56,682 nt of DNA. Source: Aureimonas sp. Leaf427. GTDB lineage: Bacteria; Pseudomonadota; Alphaproteobacteria; Rhizobiales; Rhizobiaceae. Made by a program: the position numbers and the translations under genes. Under the pieces are notes generated by a model. That model searched no databases. It was not told the origin of the DNA and saw nothing but the letters and a program-made list of their open reading frames with translations. This document shows positions 8,637 to 17,605 of this stretch, piece after piece (the stretch's first letter is position 1; every line of letters begins with the position of its first letter). The DNA is taken from assembly GCF_001425485.1 (NCBI RefSeq), contig NZ_LMQW01000012.1:628102-684783 (forward strand). The letters run 5' to 3'.

Positions 8637-9673
8637 CGATCCGCTCTGCCGCCGGCCTCGTCGAGGCGGGCCTTGCCCCCCTCGAACGGCTGGCCGAGCT
8701 GGAGCGCGTCGCCGCCCGCTACGCGGTTTCCGTGACGCCGGACATGGCCGCGCTCATCGAGCACGAGGACGACGGGATCGGGCGCCAGTTCCTGCCCCGC
8801 GCCGAGGAACTCCTGACACGGCCCGAAGAGCGCGCCGACCCGATCGGCGACGGGGTTCACGGGACCGTCGCCGGCATCGTCCACCGCTATCCCGACCGCG
8901 TGCTCCTGAAGCCGCTGCATGTCTGCCCGGTCTATTGCCGCTTCTGCTTTCGTCGCGAGGTCGTCGGGCCCGATGGCGAGGGAAGCCTGTCGGAGGCCGA
9001 ACTCGACGCCGCCCTCGCCTATGTCGCGGAGCGCCCGGAGATCTGGGAGGTGGTCGTCACGGGCGGCGATCCCTTCCTCCTCTCGCCGCGCCGGCTGGAG
9101 CGGATCGCAGCCGGCCTTGCCGCCATTCCCCATGTGAAGGTCCTGCGCTTCCACACGCGCGTTCCCTCCGTCGATCCCGCCCGCGTCACGCCCGCGCTGA
9201 TCGCAGCCCTCCAGCGCTTCGAGGGCGCGGTCTTCGTGGCGCTGCACGCCAACCATCCGGCCGAGTTCACCCCGGCCGCCCGGGCCGCCATCGCGCGGCT
9301 GGTCGATGCCGGCATTCCGATGGTCAGCCAGTCCGTGCTCCTGGCCGGCGTCAACGACGATGCGCCGACGCTGACGGCGCTGATGCGCGCCTTCGTCGAG
9401 AACCGCGTGAAGCCCTACTACCTCCATCAGGGGGATCTCGCGCCGGGCACCTCGCACCTGCGCACCACGATCGAGGCGGGGCAGGCGCTGATGGCGGAGC
9501 TGCGCGGCCGCGTGTCCGGCCTCTGCCAGCCGACTTACATTCTCGACGTCCCCGGCGGCCACGGCAAGGTGCCGATCGGACCGACCTATCTCCGCTGCGA
9601 CGAGACGGGCGGGCATGTCGTGACCGACCCGGCCGGCCGGGAGCACGCCTATCCGCCGACGGGCGAGGAGTAG
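8633..9673 (+). CDS. epmB: EF-P beta-lysylation protein (lysine 2,3-aminomutase family)
   Basis: A 346-aa radical-SAM enzyme. CPVYCRFC (about residues 98-105) is the CxxxCxxC cluster motif, and the HLRTTIEAGQALM and PGGHGKVPIGPTYL blocks are typical of the KamA/EpmB family. EpmB isomerises (S)-lysine to (R)-beta-lysine for EpmA. The gene is short for a KamA (about 400+ aa) and is translationally coupled to epmA next to efp, which favours EpmB over catabolic lysine 2,3-aminomutase even though lysine-catabolic genes lie nearby. Confidence 0.9.
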   Translation: MTIRSAAGLVEAGLAPLERLAELERVAARYAVSVTPDMAALIEHEDDGIGRQFLPRAEELLTRPEERADPIGDGVHGTVAGIVHRYPDRVLLKPLHVCPVYCRFCFRREVVGPDGEGSLSEAELDAALAYVAERPEIWEVVVTGGDPFLLSPRRLERIAAGLAAIPHVKVLRFHTRVPSVDPARVTPALIAALQRFEGAVFVALHANHPAEFTPAARAAIARLVDAGIPMVSQSVLLAGVNDDAPTLTALMRAFVENRVKPYYLHQGDLAPGTSHLRTTIEAGQALMAELRGRVSGLCQPTYILDVPGGHGKVPIGPTYLRCDETGGHVVTDPAGREHAYPPTGEE

Positions 9674-10349
9674 GCGAGGCCGTGTACGGCTCGGAGGCGC
9701 TCCCACCGCCGCTCCGTCGCTCTTCCATGGACCGTGTCCCTCGCCCGATGCGACAGGCCTGACCTCTCCCCTTGCGGGCGAGATGCCGGCAGGCAGAGGG
9801 GGTGCATCACGCCGACCGGCGAGCGCTCTTGAAGCTCGTCCGCTCGCCTGGACGCTCCCCGCGAACCGGAGGCCCACCGCGACGTCGATCCGCATCCATG
9901 ACCGCGGAGATGCCCGCCAAACCCGCAACTTTCAGGCCGGCAAACAATAAGCTGCTCGCTTCGAGATCATCGGCACCCCATCCGATAGACCTTTGATCGC
10001 GCTGATCTTTCGCGGCCGAAACCCGGCCGTCCCGTGGCGGTGGCGAGCCTCCTTCGGATGCGCCTCGGCCGACTCGCGCCCTGCGGCCCGGACCCCTCCG
10101 ATCGTCAGCCTGGAACAAAATCGCGACCGGGCCGGTTTAACCGCAAAGGTTGGCGCTCTTTGTTCACCGAAATGCGCGGAATAGACTCGCTTATCGTGTG
10201 AATGGGGTGTTAACAGGCGCGGCAGAATCGAGGCACCATCTTTCGCCCGGCATCTGTACGTGCCATCTTTCGGCCACGGCACCGACCGGAACGGAGCTTT
10301 TGCTTTCGTTTCGGACCAAGCTTCGCAACCGGTTCGAGGACCAGCGACG
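9674..10349. other. Long intergenic region after epmB
   Basis: 676 bp without a convincing gene. It holds the single-arm repeat at 9754-9805. A weak promoter-like pair, TTGTTC (10160-10165) and TAGACT (10183-10188) with 17-base spacing, could drive the small gene at 10350. A minus-strand open frame of about 100 codons (9807-10118) has no recognisable features and a repeat in its 3' part, so it is not called. Confidence 0.4.
9754..9805. repeat. Rhizobial-type intergenic palindromic element, single arm
   Basis: One arm only (CTCTCCCCTTGCGGGCGAGAT hairpin followed by GGCAGGCAGAGGG) of the element that is two-armed at 4870-5009, 12829-12972 and 38136-38272. It lies about 80 bp after epmB. Confidence 0.65.
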
Positions 10350-10544
10350 ATGAGCCAGACCGCACTTCGGAACGACAATGCCGACGATCTCGACTTCGTC
10401 GTCGACGAGGCCATCCGCGTCGCCGGCGGCGACATGCGGACCGCCATACTCAGCCTGATCCGGGGTCAGCATCAGCCGGAAGCCCAGATGGACAAGACCG
10501 CCTCGTCCATGACGCCGGGCTATGCCCGCCGCCAGATGCGATAG
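10350..10544 (+). CDS. Small conserved-looking protein of unknown function (64 aa)
   Basis: A 64-aa soluble, acidic-then-basic protein starting MSQTALRND and ending GYARRQMR. GAGGA lies about 9 bases before the ATG, and a strong hairpin terminator follows 29 bases after the stop. These two flanking signals are the main evidence that this is a real gene. I do not recognise the family; the first half is predicted helical and there is no signal peptide or membrane segment. Confidence 0.6.
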   Translation: MSQTALRNDNADDLDFVVDEAIRVAGGDMRTAILSLIRGQHQPEAQMDKTASSMTPGYARRQMR

Positions 10545-10572
10545 ACTGCATCATCAAGGCTTAACAATTTCC

Positions 10573-10606
10573 AAAGCCCCCGTCGTTGTCGAACGACGGG
10601 GGCTTT
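10573..10606. terminator. Strong bidirectional rho-independent terminator
   Basis: A 15-bp perfect stem (AAAGCCCCCGTCGTT with AACGACGGGGGCTTT) closes a GTCG loop, with A and T runs on the two outer edges. It lies between the convergent 64-aa gene and the PAP2 gene and can serve both. Confidence 0.9.
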
Positions 10607-10618
10607 GACGTTTCTGCC

Positions 10619-11929
10619 TCACGCGAGACCCTGCCGGAACTGGCTTCGGGCGAGATCGCCGGGCTCCGTCGTCCGCCCGGCTCGAGGGTGCGGATCGTGG
10701 TCTCGGCCCTCCCACGAGTTGGCGAAGCGCCCGGCGAGGTTCCAGATGGCGGCCGTGGCCGCGAAGGCGATCAGGCCGTCGACCGCATAGTGCCATCCAA
10801 GGCCGATCGAGGCGAGGAAGGTGACGGCGGCGAAGGCGTAGAGGGCAAGGCCCAGCCGGCGGTCGACGGCCCAGGCCGCGAGCGCCATGAGGAGGCTCAT
10901 CGCGTTGTGAAGGCTCGGCGCGGCGGAGATGCCGAGCGCATCGGACGTGCCGAGATAGCCGCTCCAGAGAAGAGCCTGGATCTGGAGAGCGGAGATCGGG
11001 ACGGCGCGATCGACCTCCCGCAGATGGGCCATGAGAGGCTGGTAGGGATCGGGTCCGAGATCGAGCAGCCCGTAGAAGCAGGGCCCCGCGGAGGACAGGA
11101 GAACCGCCAGCCCGTTGCCGAGCAGGAACCAGGCGAGGAAGAAGCTGACCAGGAACCGCGTGCGCAGGACCGGGACCGAGCGGGTGAAGCCAAAGCCCAG
11201 CAACGCGATCCAGAGCAGCAGGAACCACAGCTTGTAGGCCCAATCCAAGGCGAGGATCACGGCGGGATAGCGCAGGATCGGCTGCAGCACCTCGTAGGGC
11301 AGCCAGCCGAAGAAAAGCGCCCGGTCCCAGTCGGTCAGCGTCGCATCCCAGGCGAAGGGCGCGATCATCGGAAGGCTCACCTTGATCGCGGCGAACATCG
11401 CCATGAACGGAACGAGCAGCGCGAGCGTGAGGACTCCGTTGAGAAGGCGATGCGCATCGAAGAGGATGGCGCTCATCTGCGCGGCCAGCTCGCGGACGGG
11501 ACTTTTCGGCCGCGTGAACCGCAGCATGCGGCATAGGCCGGTGAAGAGAACGCCGAGCATGAGGCAGACGGCGACGAACGCGACCATGTCGGAGGAGACG
11601 CCGACCGGGAGGACGCGAGAGGGGTAGAAGAACGAGACGAGGCTATACGTGCCGAACTGGACCGCGAGGATCGCGGCGATCGGCAGGGCGCTGTGAAGCG
11701 CCGCCTCCACCGATCCGCGCAGGCCTGTCGAACGCGGACCTACCGCTCCGCTGCGGCCGAACGCCCGGAGGAGCCAAGCGTGGCGGGAGGATCGTCGCTC
11801 GCGATCGCGGGCCCCGGCCGGGTCGAATCGAGGGCATGGCAGCAGGCCGAACCCGGTCGAATCGAGGGCCCGGCGCTCGGTGCGGCGCATCCGACCTGTC
11901 GCAGTCTGGGCCGAGGAGTCGATGGACAT
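10619..11929 (-). CDS. PAP2-type membrane phosphatase/transferase (IPC-synthase-like)
   Basis: A 436-aa protein with a basic, low-complexity N-terminus (about 70 residues), then eight or so membrane segments. The PAP2 active-site blocks are present in the form seen in inositol-phosphorylceramide-synthase-like relatives: AAPSLHNAMS (motif C2) and LGWHYAVDGLIA (motif C3, His and Asp). Such proteins act on lipid phosphates or transfer phospho-headgroups at the membrane; the substrate is unknown here. The start is uncertain: the ATG at 11929 lacks a clear ribosome-binding site, and an internal Met14 or a later start is possible. It converges on the terminator at 10573-10606. Confidence 0.75.
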   Translation of the reverse strand: MSIDSSAQTATGRMRRTERRALDSTGFGLLPCPRFDPAGARDRERRSSRHAWLLRAFGRSGAVGPRSTGLRGSVEAALHSALPIAAILAVQFGTYSLVSFFYPSRVLPVGVSSDMVAFVAVCLMLGVLFTGLCRMLRFTRPKSPVRELAAQMSAILFDAHRLLNGVLTLALLVPFMAMFAAIKVSLPMIAPFAWDATLTDWDRALFFGWLPYEVLQPILRYPAVILALDWAYKLWFLLLWIALLGFGFTRSVPVLRTRFLVSFFLAWFLLGNGLAVLLSSAGPCFYGLLDLGPDPYQPLMAHLREVDRAVPISALQIQALLWSGYLGTSDALGISAAPSLHNAMSLLMALAAWAVDRRLGLALYAFAAVTFLASIGLGWHYAVDGLIAFAATAAIWNLAGRFANSWEGRDHDPHPRAGRTTEPGDLARSQFRQGLA

Positions 11930-12122
11930 GCCGTATCCGCTGCAGGGAACCCTTCCGGTGATCCTTTCCCTCCTACAGATCCAGTCTTAACGAACTAAGC
12001 TCGCTCAGGTAGCATCACCGAAAAATCAGCCTCTACCGCGCGAGTGATAAGCCAGCAAATCTGTCTGCTCGCCTTAATGGCAGCGGACGGTCGGCATCGC
12101 CGACGCGCCGGATCGTCGGGGT

Positions 12123-12785
12123 TCACAGCCCGGGCGCATCCGGCCGATGGCCCGCTTCGAGCCGGCGAACGGCTGCAAACACGCCGTCGATGACGGGCAG
12201 GCCGAAGCGCGTCGCGAAGGCGTCGGCGAGATCGGCCATGCCGGCGCAGCCGAGCACGATCGCATCCGGCCGGTCCTCTTCGAGCGCCCGGCCGATCTCG
12301 GCGGCGACGGTCTCGCGCGCCGCGCCGCCCTCCTCCTCCAGAGCCAGAACCGGAACCTCCGAGGCCCGCACGCGCAGGCAGGCCGGCTCCAGCCCATAGG
12401 CGGCGATGTTCGCTTCGATGATGGGCACGGAGATCGACAGGGTCGTCACGACCGAGAAGCGCCGCCCGTTCTCCGCCGCCGCCAGGAACGCCGCCTCGCC
12501 GATGCCGAGCACGGGCTTGCCCGCGACAGCACGTGCCTCGGCGAGCGCCGTGTCGTCGAAACAGGCGACCACGAAGGCGTCCGCCGCCTCGCGCTCGCGC
12601 AGGAGGATCGCGAGCAGGCCCGGCGTCGCCGCCTCGCCATCCGCCTCGCCCTGAATGGAGGCCGGGCCGTCCGTGTTGGTGAAGGCGAGGATCTCCGTCC
12701 CCGGCGATGCTGCGGAGCGCGCGGCCTCGGCGACCTTGGCCGTCATGGAGGCGGTGGCATTGGGATTGACGAAGGCGATGCGCAT
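12123..12785 (-). CDS. Hydantoin racemase / Asp-Glu racemase family
   Basis: A 220-aa cofactor-independent two-cysteine racemase. Cys75 (VVACFDD) and Cys180 (VLGCAGM) are the expected catalytic pair; the N-terminal FVNPNAT and central TTLSISVP blocks match hydantoin and allantoin racemases (HyuE). It would racemise 5-substituted hydantoins so that a stereospecific hydantoinase can open them. It lies downstream of the ABC transporter genes on the same strand, separated by a palindromic element. A hydantoinase is encoded at 22675, supporting a joint pathway. Confidence 0.85.
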   Translation of the reverse strand: MRIAFVNPNATASMTAKVAEAARSAASPGTEILAFTNTDGPASIQGEADGEAATPGLLAILLREREAADAFVVACFDDTALAEARAVAGKPVLGIGEAAFLAAAENGRRFSVVTTLSISVPIIEANIAAYGLEPACLRVRASEVPVLALEEEGGAARETVAAEIGRALEEDRPDAIVLGCAGMADLADAFATRFGLPVIDGVFAAVRRLEAGHRPDAPGL

Positions 12786-12828
12786 GGGGTGCTCGTGAGG
12801 TTGAGGTGCCCTTTGCGATCAGCCGATC

Positions 12829-12972
12829 TCCCCCCTTGAGGGGGAGATGCCCGGCAGGGCAGAGGGGGGCGCCTCCCGCCGACATGGGAGGCGTATCGAG
12901 ACGGCAGGGAAGGTTGGCGCTCGACGGCGCCCCCCTCTGCCTGCCGGCATCTCCCCCTCAAGGGGGGAGATC
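12829..12972. repeat. Rhizobial-type intergenic palindromic element, copy 2 (two-armed)
   Basis: Two facing arms with CTCCCCC/GGGGGAG hairpins and GCAGAGGGGG ends, the same family as 4870-5009. It fills the gap between the permease gene ending at 13011 and the hydantoin racemase gene. Confidence 0.75.
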
Positions 12973-13010
12973 AGGCGAGTCACAAGGTCGGGGCCTGATC
13001 CCGCCCCCGC

Positions 13011-13892
13011 TCAGATCGTGCCCTTGCCGGCGTCGGAGGCGCCGCGAAGGCGGCGGCGGCGCAGGTAGAGGCCGGTGCCGAGCGTGGCGCCGATGACGAG
13101 GAAGGAGACCGTCGTCGTCATCGTGCCGAGCGCGTAGATCGCCGGCGTCGTGACCGTCGAGGTCAGGCCCTGAAGCTCCAGCGGCAGCGTGTTCGGGCCG
13201 CCGACGGCTTGGCTGGTGCGCGCGATCTCGTCCCAGGACAGCGTGAAGCCGAAGAGCGCGACGCCGACGAGATAGGGCGAGATGATGGGCAGCACGACAT
13301 GGCGGAACGTCTGCCAGGGCGTCGCGCCGAGATCGCGCGCGGCCTCTTCGTAGGCCGGATTGAAGCGGTTGAAGACGACCAGCATGATCAGCATGCCGAA
13401 GGGCAGCGTCCAGGTCATGTGCGCGCCGAGCGCGGAGGTGAAGAGGCCCATGGTCGAGCCGCTCGCCGGCGAAAGCCCGTAGGCCTTCAGAAAATCGTCG
13501 AAGATCCGAAACTCCAGCGCGATGCCGAGCGAGACGACGATGGAGGGCAGGATGAGGCTCGCGATCGCGACGTAGAAGAGCAGCGTCGAGCCGAGGAAGC
13601 GCCGCCGGAAGGCGAGCCCCGCCATGACCGAGACGACGACGGTCAGCACCGTCACGACGATGCCGAGCTTGGCCGAGCGCGCGATGGCCGCCCAGACGTC
13701 GACAACGCCGAGCCCCTGCCACAGGACCCCGAACCAGTGGAACGAGAAGCCGCGCATCGGGAAGGTCAGTCCGCCCTCCGGCCCCTGGAAGGAGAGGATG
13801 AAGATCGTCAGCGTCGGCCCGTAGAGGAAGAGCACGAAGAGCGCGAAGAAGCCGGCGAGGTAGTAGAAGGCGGGGCTGCGGGACTCGCTCAT
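13011..13892 (-). CDS. ABC transporter permease (PotC/YdcV-like)
   Basis: A 293-aa inner-membrane permease with about six membrane helices and a cytoplasmic EAA loop (YEEAARDLGATPWQTFRHVVLP) that docks the ATPase. It follows the partner permease by one base. The arrangement ATPase, binding protein, permease, permease is that of the spermidine/putrescine (PotABCD) class. The substrate cannot be read from the sequence; the downstream hydantoin racemase suggests a nitrogenous compound. Confidence 0.88.
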   Translation of the reverse strand: MSESRSPAFYYLAGFFALFVLFLYGPTLTIFILSFQGPEGGLTFPMRGFSFHWFGVLWQGLGVVDVWAAIARSAKLGIVVTVLTVVVSVMAGLAFRRRFLGSTLLFYVAIASLILPSIVVSLGIALEFRIFDDFLKAYGLSPASGSTMGLFTSALGAHMTWTLPFGMLIMLVVFNRFNPAYEEAARDLGATPWQTFRHVVLPIISPYLVGVALFGFTLSWDEIARTSQAVGGPNTLPLELQGLTSTVTTPAIYALGTMTTTVSFLVIGATLGTGLYLRRRRLRGASDAGKGTI

Positions 13893-13893
13893 G

Positions 13894-14772
13894 TCAAAGT
13901 TCCTTCCGGATATCGACGAGGCGGGTCAGGGCGAAGATGATGAGAAGCACGGTCGCCAGCAGCACGACCGCGTTCGCCGCCGCGATCGGGAACTGGAGGT
14001 AGGAGACCTCCACCGAGATCGTCTTGCCGACCGAGGCGATCTGCTGGCCGCCCATCAGGCCGATCGTGATGAAATCGCCCATGACCAGCGTGATCACGAA
14101 GATCGAACCGATCGCGATGCCCGTCTTCGACAGCGGGATGATGACGTTCCAGAGGATCTGCCAGCTCGAGGCGCCCGCGTCCCGCGCGGCCTCGATCAGC
14201 GAGCGGTCGATCCGCAGCATGGAATTGTAGATCGGCACGACCATGAAGAAGGTGAACAGGTGCACGAAGGTCAGCGTCACCGAAAAGCGCGAATAGAGCA
14301 GCCAGTCCAGCGGCTGGTCGATCGCGCCGACATTCACCAGCATCTGGTTCACCAGACCCTCGCGCCCGAGCAGCGGAATCCAGGAAATCATGCGGATGAC
14401 GTTCGAGGTCCAGAACGGAATCGTGCAGATCAGGAACAGCGCCGACTGGACCTCCGGCGTGCGCACCTCGAAGGCCACGAAATAGGCCACCGTGAAGCCG
14501 ATCACCAAGGTGATCAGCCAGACGGTCGCCGAAAACTGCAGCGTCGAGACATAGGTCCTGAACGTCGTGCACAGCGTCGGCAGCCGCACGATGCAGCGGT
14601 CGAACACGTCCATGTAGTTCTGCATCGTGAAGGCCGGCTGGATCGAATAATTGTCGTAGGTCCAGAAACTGACCATCACGATGATCGCCAGCGGCACCAC
14701 CAGAAACAGCAGGAAGATCAGCGCGAACGGCGCCACCTGAAGATAGGGCGCGATGCCGATACGTGTGGCCAT
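13894..14772 (-). CDS. ABC transporter permease (PotB-like)
   Basis: A 292-aa permease with a membrane segment at about residues 10-35 (FALIFLLFLVVPLAIIVMV) and five more. The EAA loop is IEAARDAGASSWQILWNVIIP. It pairs with the permease at 13011-13892. It is separated from the binding-protein gene by about 200 bp packed with three hairpins. Confidence 0.88.
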   Translation of the reverse strand: MATRIGIAPYLQVAPFALIFLLFLVVPLAIIVMVSFWTYDNYSIQPAFTMQNYMDVFDRCIVRLPTLCTTFRTYVSTLQFSATVWLITLVIGFTVAYFVAFEVRTPEVQSALFLICTIPFWTSNVIRMISWIPLLGREGLVNQMLVNVGAIDQPLDWLLYSRFSVTLTFVHLFTFFMVVPIYNSMLRIDRSLIEAARDAGASSWQILWNVIIPLSKTGIAIGSIFVITLVMGDFITIGLMGGQQIASVGKTISVEVSYLQFPIAAANAVVLLATVLLIIFALTRLVDIRKEL

Positions 14773-14860
14773 GCGAACTCCGGCGGGTGCGGGTGAGAGG
14801 GCGGGGCTGCCGCCCCGAACCCGGCCCGGGAACGAATTCCCGGACCCTTCTTTTTCTTCG

Positions 14861-14974
14861 TCGATCTCCGGGGCGGGCCTCTGGCCCGTCCCGGAGATCG
14901 AAGCAGGAAGAAAGGGGGTGCAGGGGAATCATTCCCCTGCCAGGGGCCCGGGGACGGCGTCCCCGGTCGTGCCC
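14861..14974. repeat. Three consecutive hairpins between binding-protein and permease genes
   Basis: Hairpin 1: a 19-bp stem with one mismatch and a 3-base loop (14861-14879 with 14883-14901). Hairpin 2: a 21-base palindrome, GCAGGGGAATC around a central C (14930-14950). Hairpin 3: GGGGACGGCGTCCCC (14960-14974). In the transcript they follow the binding-protein stop and precede the first permease, a position where hairpins often protect the upstream message. Confidence 0.75.
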
Positions 14975-14977
14975 CGC

Positions 14978-16270
14978 TTACGCAGCCACGAACTCGTTCC
15001 ACTTGCGGATCATGTAGGCGTCTTCGTCCATGACGGCGTTCCAGCAGGCGACGGCGCCCATGCGCTGGTCGAAGGAGCCGCCGTCGCGGGTGGCGCCTTT
15101 GAGGGCGATGACCTGGCCCTGGGGGGACTTGATGTCCTGTTCGGCGGCCTTGCCTTCCATCCAGTAGGCCCATTCGTAGGGCTCCATGGACTTTTGGGCG
15201 GTGGTGAGGACGCCGGAATAGTAGCCCTGGCGATTGAGGAAGGCGCCGGCCCAGCCGGAGAGGAACCAGTTGACGAACTCGTAGGCGGCGTCGAGCTTCT
15301 CGCCTTCGAGCGTGGCGGGGAGCGCGAAGCCGGTGGCCCAGGCGCGGTAGCCTTCCTTCAGGGGCTGGAAGACGCAGTCGATGCCCTTGGCGCGCACGGC
15401 GGTGACGGCGGGCGACCACATGGACTGGATGACGGTCTCGCCCGAGGACATCAGGTTGACGCTCTCGTTGAAGTCGGACCAGAGGGCGCGGAACTGGCCG
15501 GCCTGCTTGGCCTCGATCAGCGTCTCGATCGTCATGTCGATCTCGTCGCGGGTCATGTTGCCCTTGTCGGGATATTTGTACTTGCCGGTCGCCTCGATGA
15601 CCATGGCGGCATCCATGATGCCGATCGAGGGGATGTTGAGGATGGAGGCCTTGCCCTTGAACTCGGGGTTCAGGAGTTCGGCCCAGCTCTCGATCGGGCG
15701 CTTGATGAGGTCGGGCCGGATGCCGAGCGTATCGGCATTGTAGGTGGTGGGGATCAGCGAGATCCACTCGGTCGGGCTGGCGGAGAACGTGGTGGACTTG
15801 TTGCCTTCGAGATAGAGCACCTTCCAGGGGGCGGTGCCCTGGTCGCCGATCTTCTTGCCGTCGATCTCGCCCTTGGTGAAGACGGACGTGATGTTGTCGA
15901 ATTCCTTGATGCGCTTGGCGTCCATGCCCATCAGGTTGCCGGTCGGCACGAACTTCTTCAGCGCGAAATACTCGGTGTCGACGATGTCGAACGTGTTCGG
16001 CTGGGTGATGATGCGCTTGGTGACCTCGTCGGTGGTGACGGGCACGTATTCGAGGGTGATGCCGAGATCCTCCTTCACCTTGGCGGCGATCTCGGTGGAC
16101 TGGTTCACGGCGGTGCCGAGATAGCGAAGGGTCTTGGCCTCCTGCGCGCGGGCGCTGGAGACATAGGGAAAGCCGGTGACGGCGGCGCCGCCGACGAAGG
16201 CGAAACCGGCGGCGGTGCCGGCCTTCATGAAGCTACGCCGGCTGAAGCCGGTCTTGGTCGCATCGGTCAT
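14978..16270 (-). CDS. Extracellular solute-binding protein (spermidine/putrescine type), Tat-exported
   Basis: A 430-aa periplasmic binding protein. The N-terminus has a twin-arginine signal (SRRSFMKAG at about 10-18) followed by a hydrophobic stretch and an Ala-x-Ala-like site before QEAKTLRYLG. The body is the class of iron/polyamine-type type 2 binding proteins used with PotB/PotC permeases. The start at 16270 has AGGAGAG about 8 bases upstream; the frame is open further upstream but codes for low-complexity Pro/Ser/Arg sequence. Confidence 0.88.
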   Translation of the reverse strand: MTDATKTGFSRRSFMKAGTAAGFAFVGGAAVTGFPYVSSARAQEAKTLRYLGTAVNQSTEIAAKVKEDLGITLEYVPVTTDEVTKRIITQPNTFDIVDTEYFALKKFVPTGNLMGMDAKRIKEFDNITSVFTKGEIDGKKIGDQGTAPWKVLYLEGNKSTTFSASPTEWISLIPTTYNADTLGIRPDLIKRPIESWAELLNPEFKGKASILNIPSIGIMDAAMVIEATGKYKYPDKGNMTRDEIDMTIETLIEAKQAGQFRALWSDFNESVNLMSSGETVIQSMWSPAVTAVRAKGIDCVFQPLKEGYRAWATGFALPATLEGEKLDAAYEFVNWFLSGWAGAFLNRQGYYSGVLTTAQKSMEPYEWAYWMEGKAAEQDIKSPQGQVIALKGATRDGGSFDQRMGAVACWNAVMDEDAYMIRKWNEFVAA

Positions 16271-16343
16271 GGATGGGCTCTCCTCTCGGGGTGTCTGCGA
16301 AGGGGTCGGGGGGTCTGCGAACGGGTCGGGAGTGGTGCGGCGG

Positions 16344-17336
16344 TCAGGCGGCGGCGAGGCGGTACTCGTCGGCCCGCTGCCAGTGGATCGGCGTGGACTG
16401 GCCGAGCTCGGCCGGGGCGGCGGCATAGGCCTCCTCGGGAATGACGGCGGTGATCTCGCCGGCCTCGCCGGCGGCGAGGACGACGGTGACGGTCGCGCCG
16501 CCATATTCGACGCCGCGCACCTCGCCGGCGAGGGTCCGGGCCTCCGGCCCGCCGGCGCCGAGGCGCACGCGGTCGGCGCGGATGGTGGAGGGCGTGCCGT
16601 CGAGGGTGACGACGTTGTGCCCGCCCATGAATCTGGCGACGAAGGCGGTGGCCGGGCGGTGGAACACGTCCTGCGGGGAGCCGGCCTGCTCGATGCGGCC
16701 GTCCTTCATGATGACGACGAGATCGGCCAGTGCCATGGCCTCGTCCTGCCCGTGCGTGACGTGCAGAAAGGAAATGCCGAGCTCGCGCTGAAGGCGCTTC
16801 AGCTCGGTACGCACGCGAAGGCGCAGGAACGGGTCGAGCGCGGAGAGCGGCTCGTCGAGGAGGAGCATGGCGGGATCGGTGACGAGGGCGCGGGCGAGCG
16901 CCACGCGCTGCTGCTGGCCGCCCGACAGCTGGGCCGGCATGCGCGCCTCGAACTTGCCGAGATCGACCAGCTCCATGACCTTGCGCGCCTTGGCATGGCG
17001 CTCGGGCTTGGCGACGCCCTTCATCTTCAGCGAGAAGGCGATGTTGTCGAGAACGGTGAGATGGGGGAAGAGCGCATAGCTCTGGAACATCATGGCCGTG
17101 CCGCGCCGCGACGGCTCGAGATTCGTGATGTTGGCGCCGCCGAGCACGATGTCGCCGGAGGAGGCGATCTCGTGGCCGGCGATCATGCGCAGCGTCGAGG
17201 ACTTGCCGCAGCCGGAGGGGCCGAGGAAGCAGCAATAGGTGCCGGCGGGAACCTTCAGGTCGATCGCGTCGACGGCGGTGGTCTCGCCGTAGCGCTTGGT
17301 CACTTGGACGAGTTCCAGTTCGGCCTTGCTGCTCAT
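16344..17336 (-). CDS. ABC transporter ATP-binding protein (PotA-like)
   Basis: A 330-aa ATPase with Walker [10 protein letters not shown] (about 39-47), ABC signature LSGGQQQR, Walker [13 protein letters not shown] and a C-terminal TOBE-like regulatory domain. It is the first gene of the transporter operon (ATPase, binding protein, two permeases), then the hydantoin racemase. The operon starts divergently from a GntR gene; candidate operators lie in the 269-bp gap. Confidence 0.93.
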   Translation of the reverse strand: MSSKAELELVQVTKRYGETTAVDAIDLKVPAGTYCCFLGPSGCGKSSTLRMIAGHEIASSGDIVLGGANITNLEPSRRGTAMMFQSYALFPHLTVLDNIAFSLKMKGVAKPERHAKARKVMELVDLGKFEARMPAQLSGGQQQRVALARALVTDPAMLLLDEPLSALDPFLRLRVRTELKRLQRELGISFLHVTHGQDEAMALADLVVIMKDGRIEQAGSPQDVFHRPATAFVARFMGGHNVVTLDGTPSTIRADRVRLGAGGPEARTLAGEVRGVEYGGATVTVVLAAGEAGEITAVIPEEAYAAAPAELGQSTPIHWQRADEYRLAAA

Positions 17337-17524
17337 TCGGGCATGGTCTCCGCGCGGTTCGCCAAGAGCCATGCACGCGCCGTGCCAGATGCAATCCTTG
17401 GATACAATTTCGGAGAAGACACCCGAGCAAACCGGGCTTCGACCCGCATCGCCCCGCCGTTGGGCGGACGCGGGGAGGGATGGAAAAGGCCGGCCTGCCG
17501 CCTTTCGCGGCGGAGGCGGACGGA

Positions 17525-17547
17525 TTGTGTACGATATTTGTGCACGA
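17525..17547. promoter_or_regulatory. Tandem TTGTGyACGA sites between ABC operon and gntR
   Basis: TTGTGTACGA (17525-17534) and TTGTGCACGA (17538-17547) are near-identical 10-mers, each close to self-complementary at the core, spaced 13 bp start to start. The position between a GntR regulator and the divergent transporter operon suggests its operator. Confidence 0.5.
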
Positions 17548-17605
17548 TTGCGTCCGGCGCAAAAAAGTGGATGTCTCTGCGCCATTGAGTCGGGAGCAAG
17601 AGCGC

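Noticed and set aside
8633-9673. Lysine 2,3-aminomutase of lysine catabolism linked to the hglS cluster
   Set aside because: Overlap with epmA, adjacency to efp and short length show that it belongs to EF-P modification; closeness to lysine-catabolic genes is probably coincidence.
9807-10118. Minus-strand open frame of 103 codons in the spacer after epmB
   Set aside because: Its sequence is Arg/Gly-rich without domain pattern and there is no ribosome-binding site; long open frames are common by chance at this GC content.
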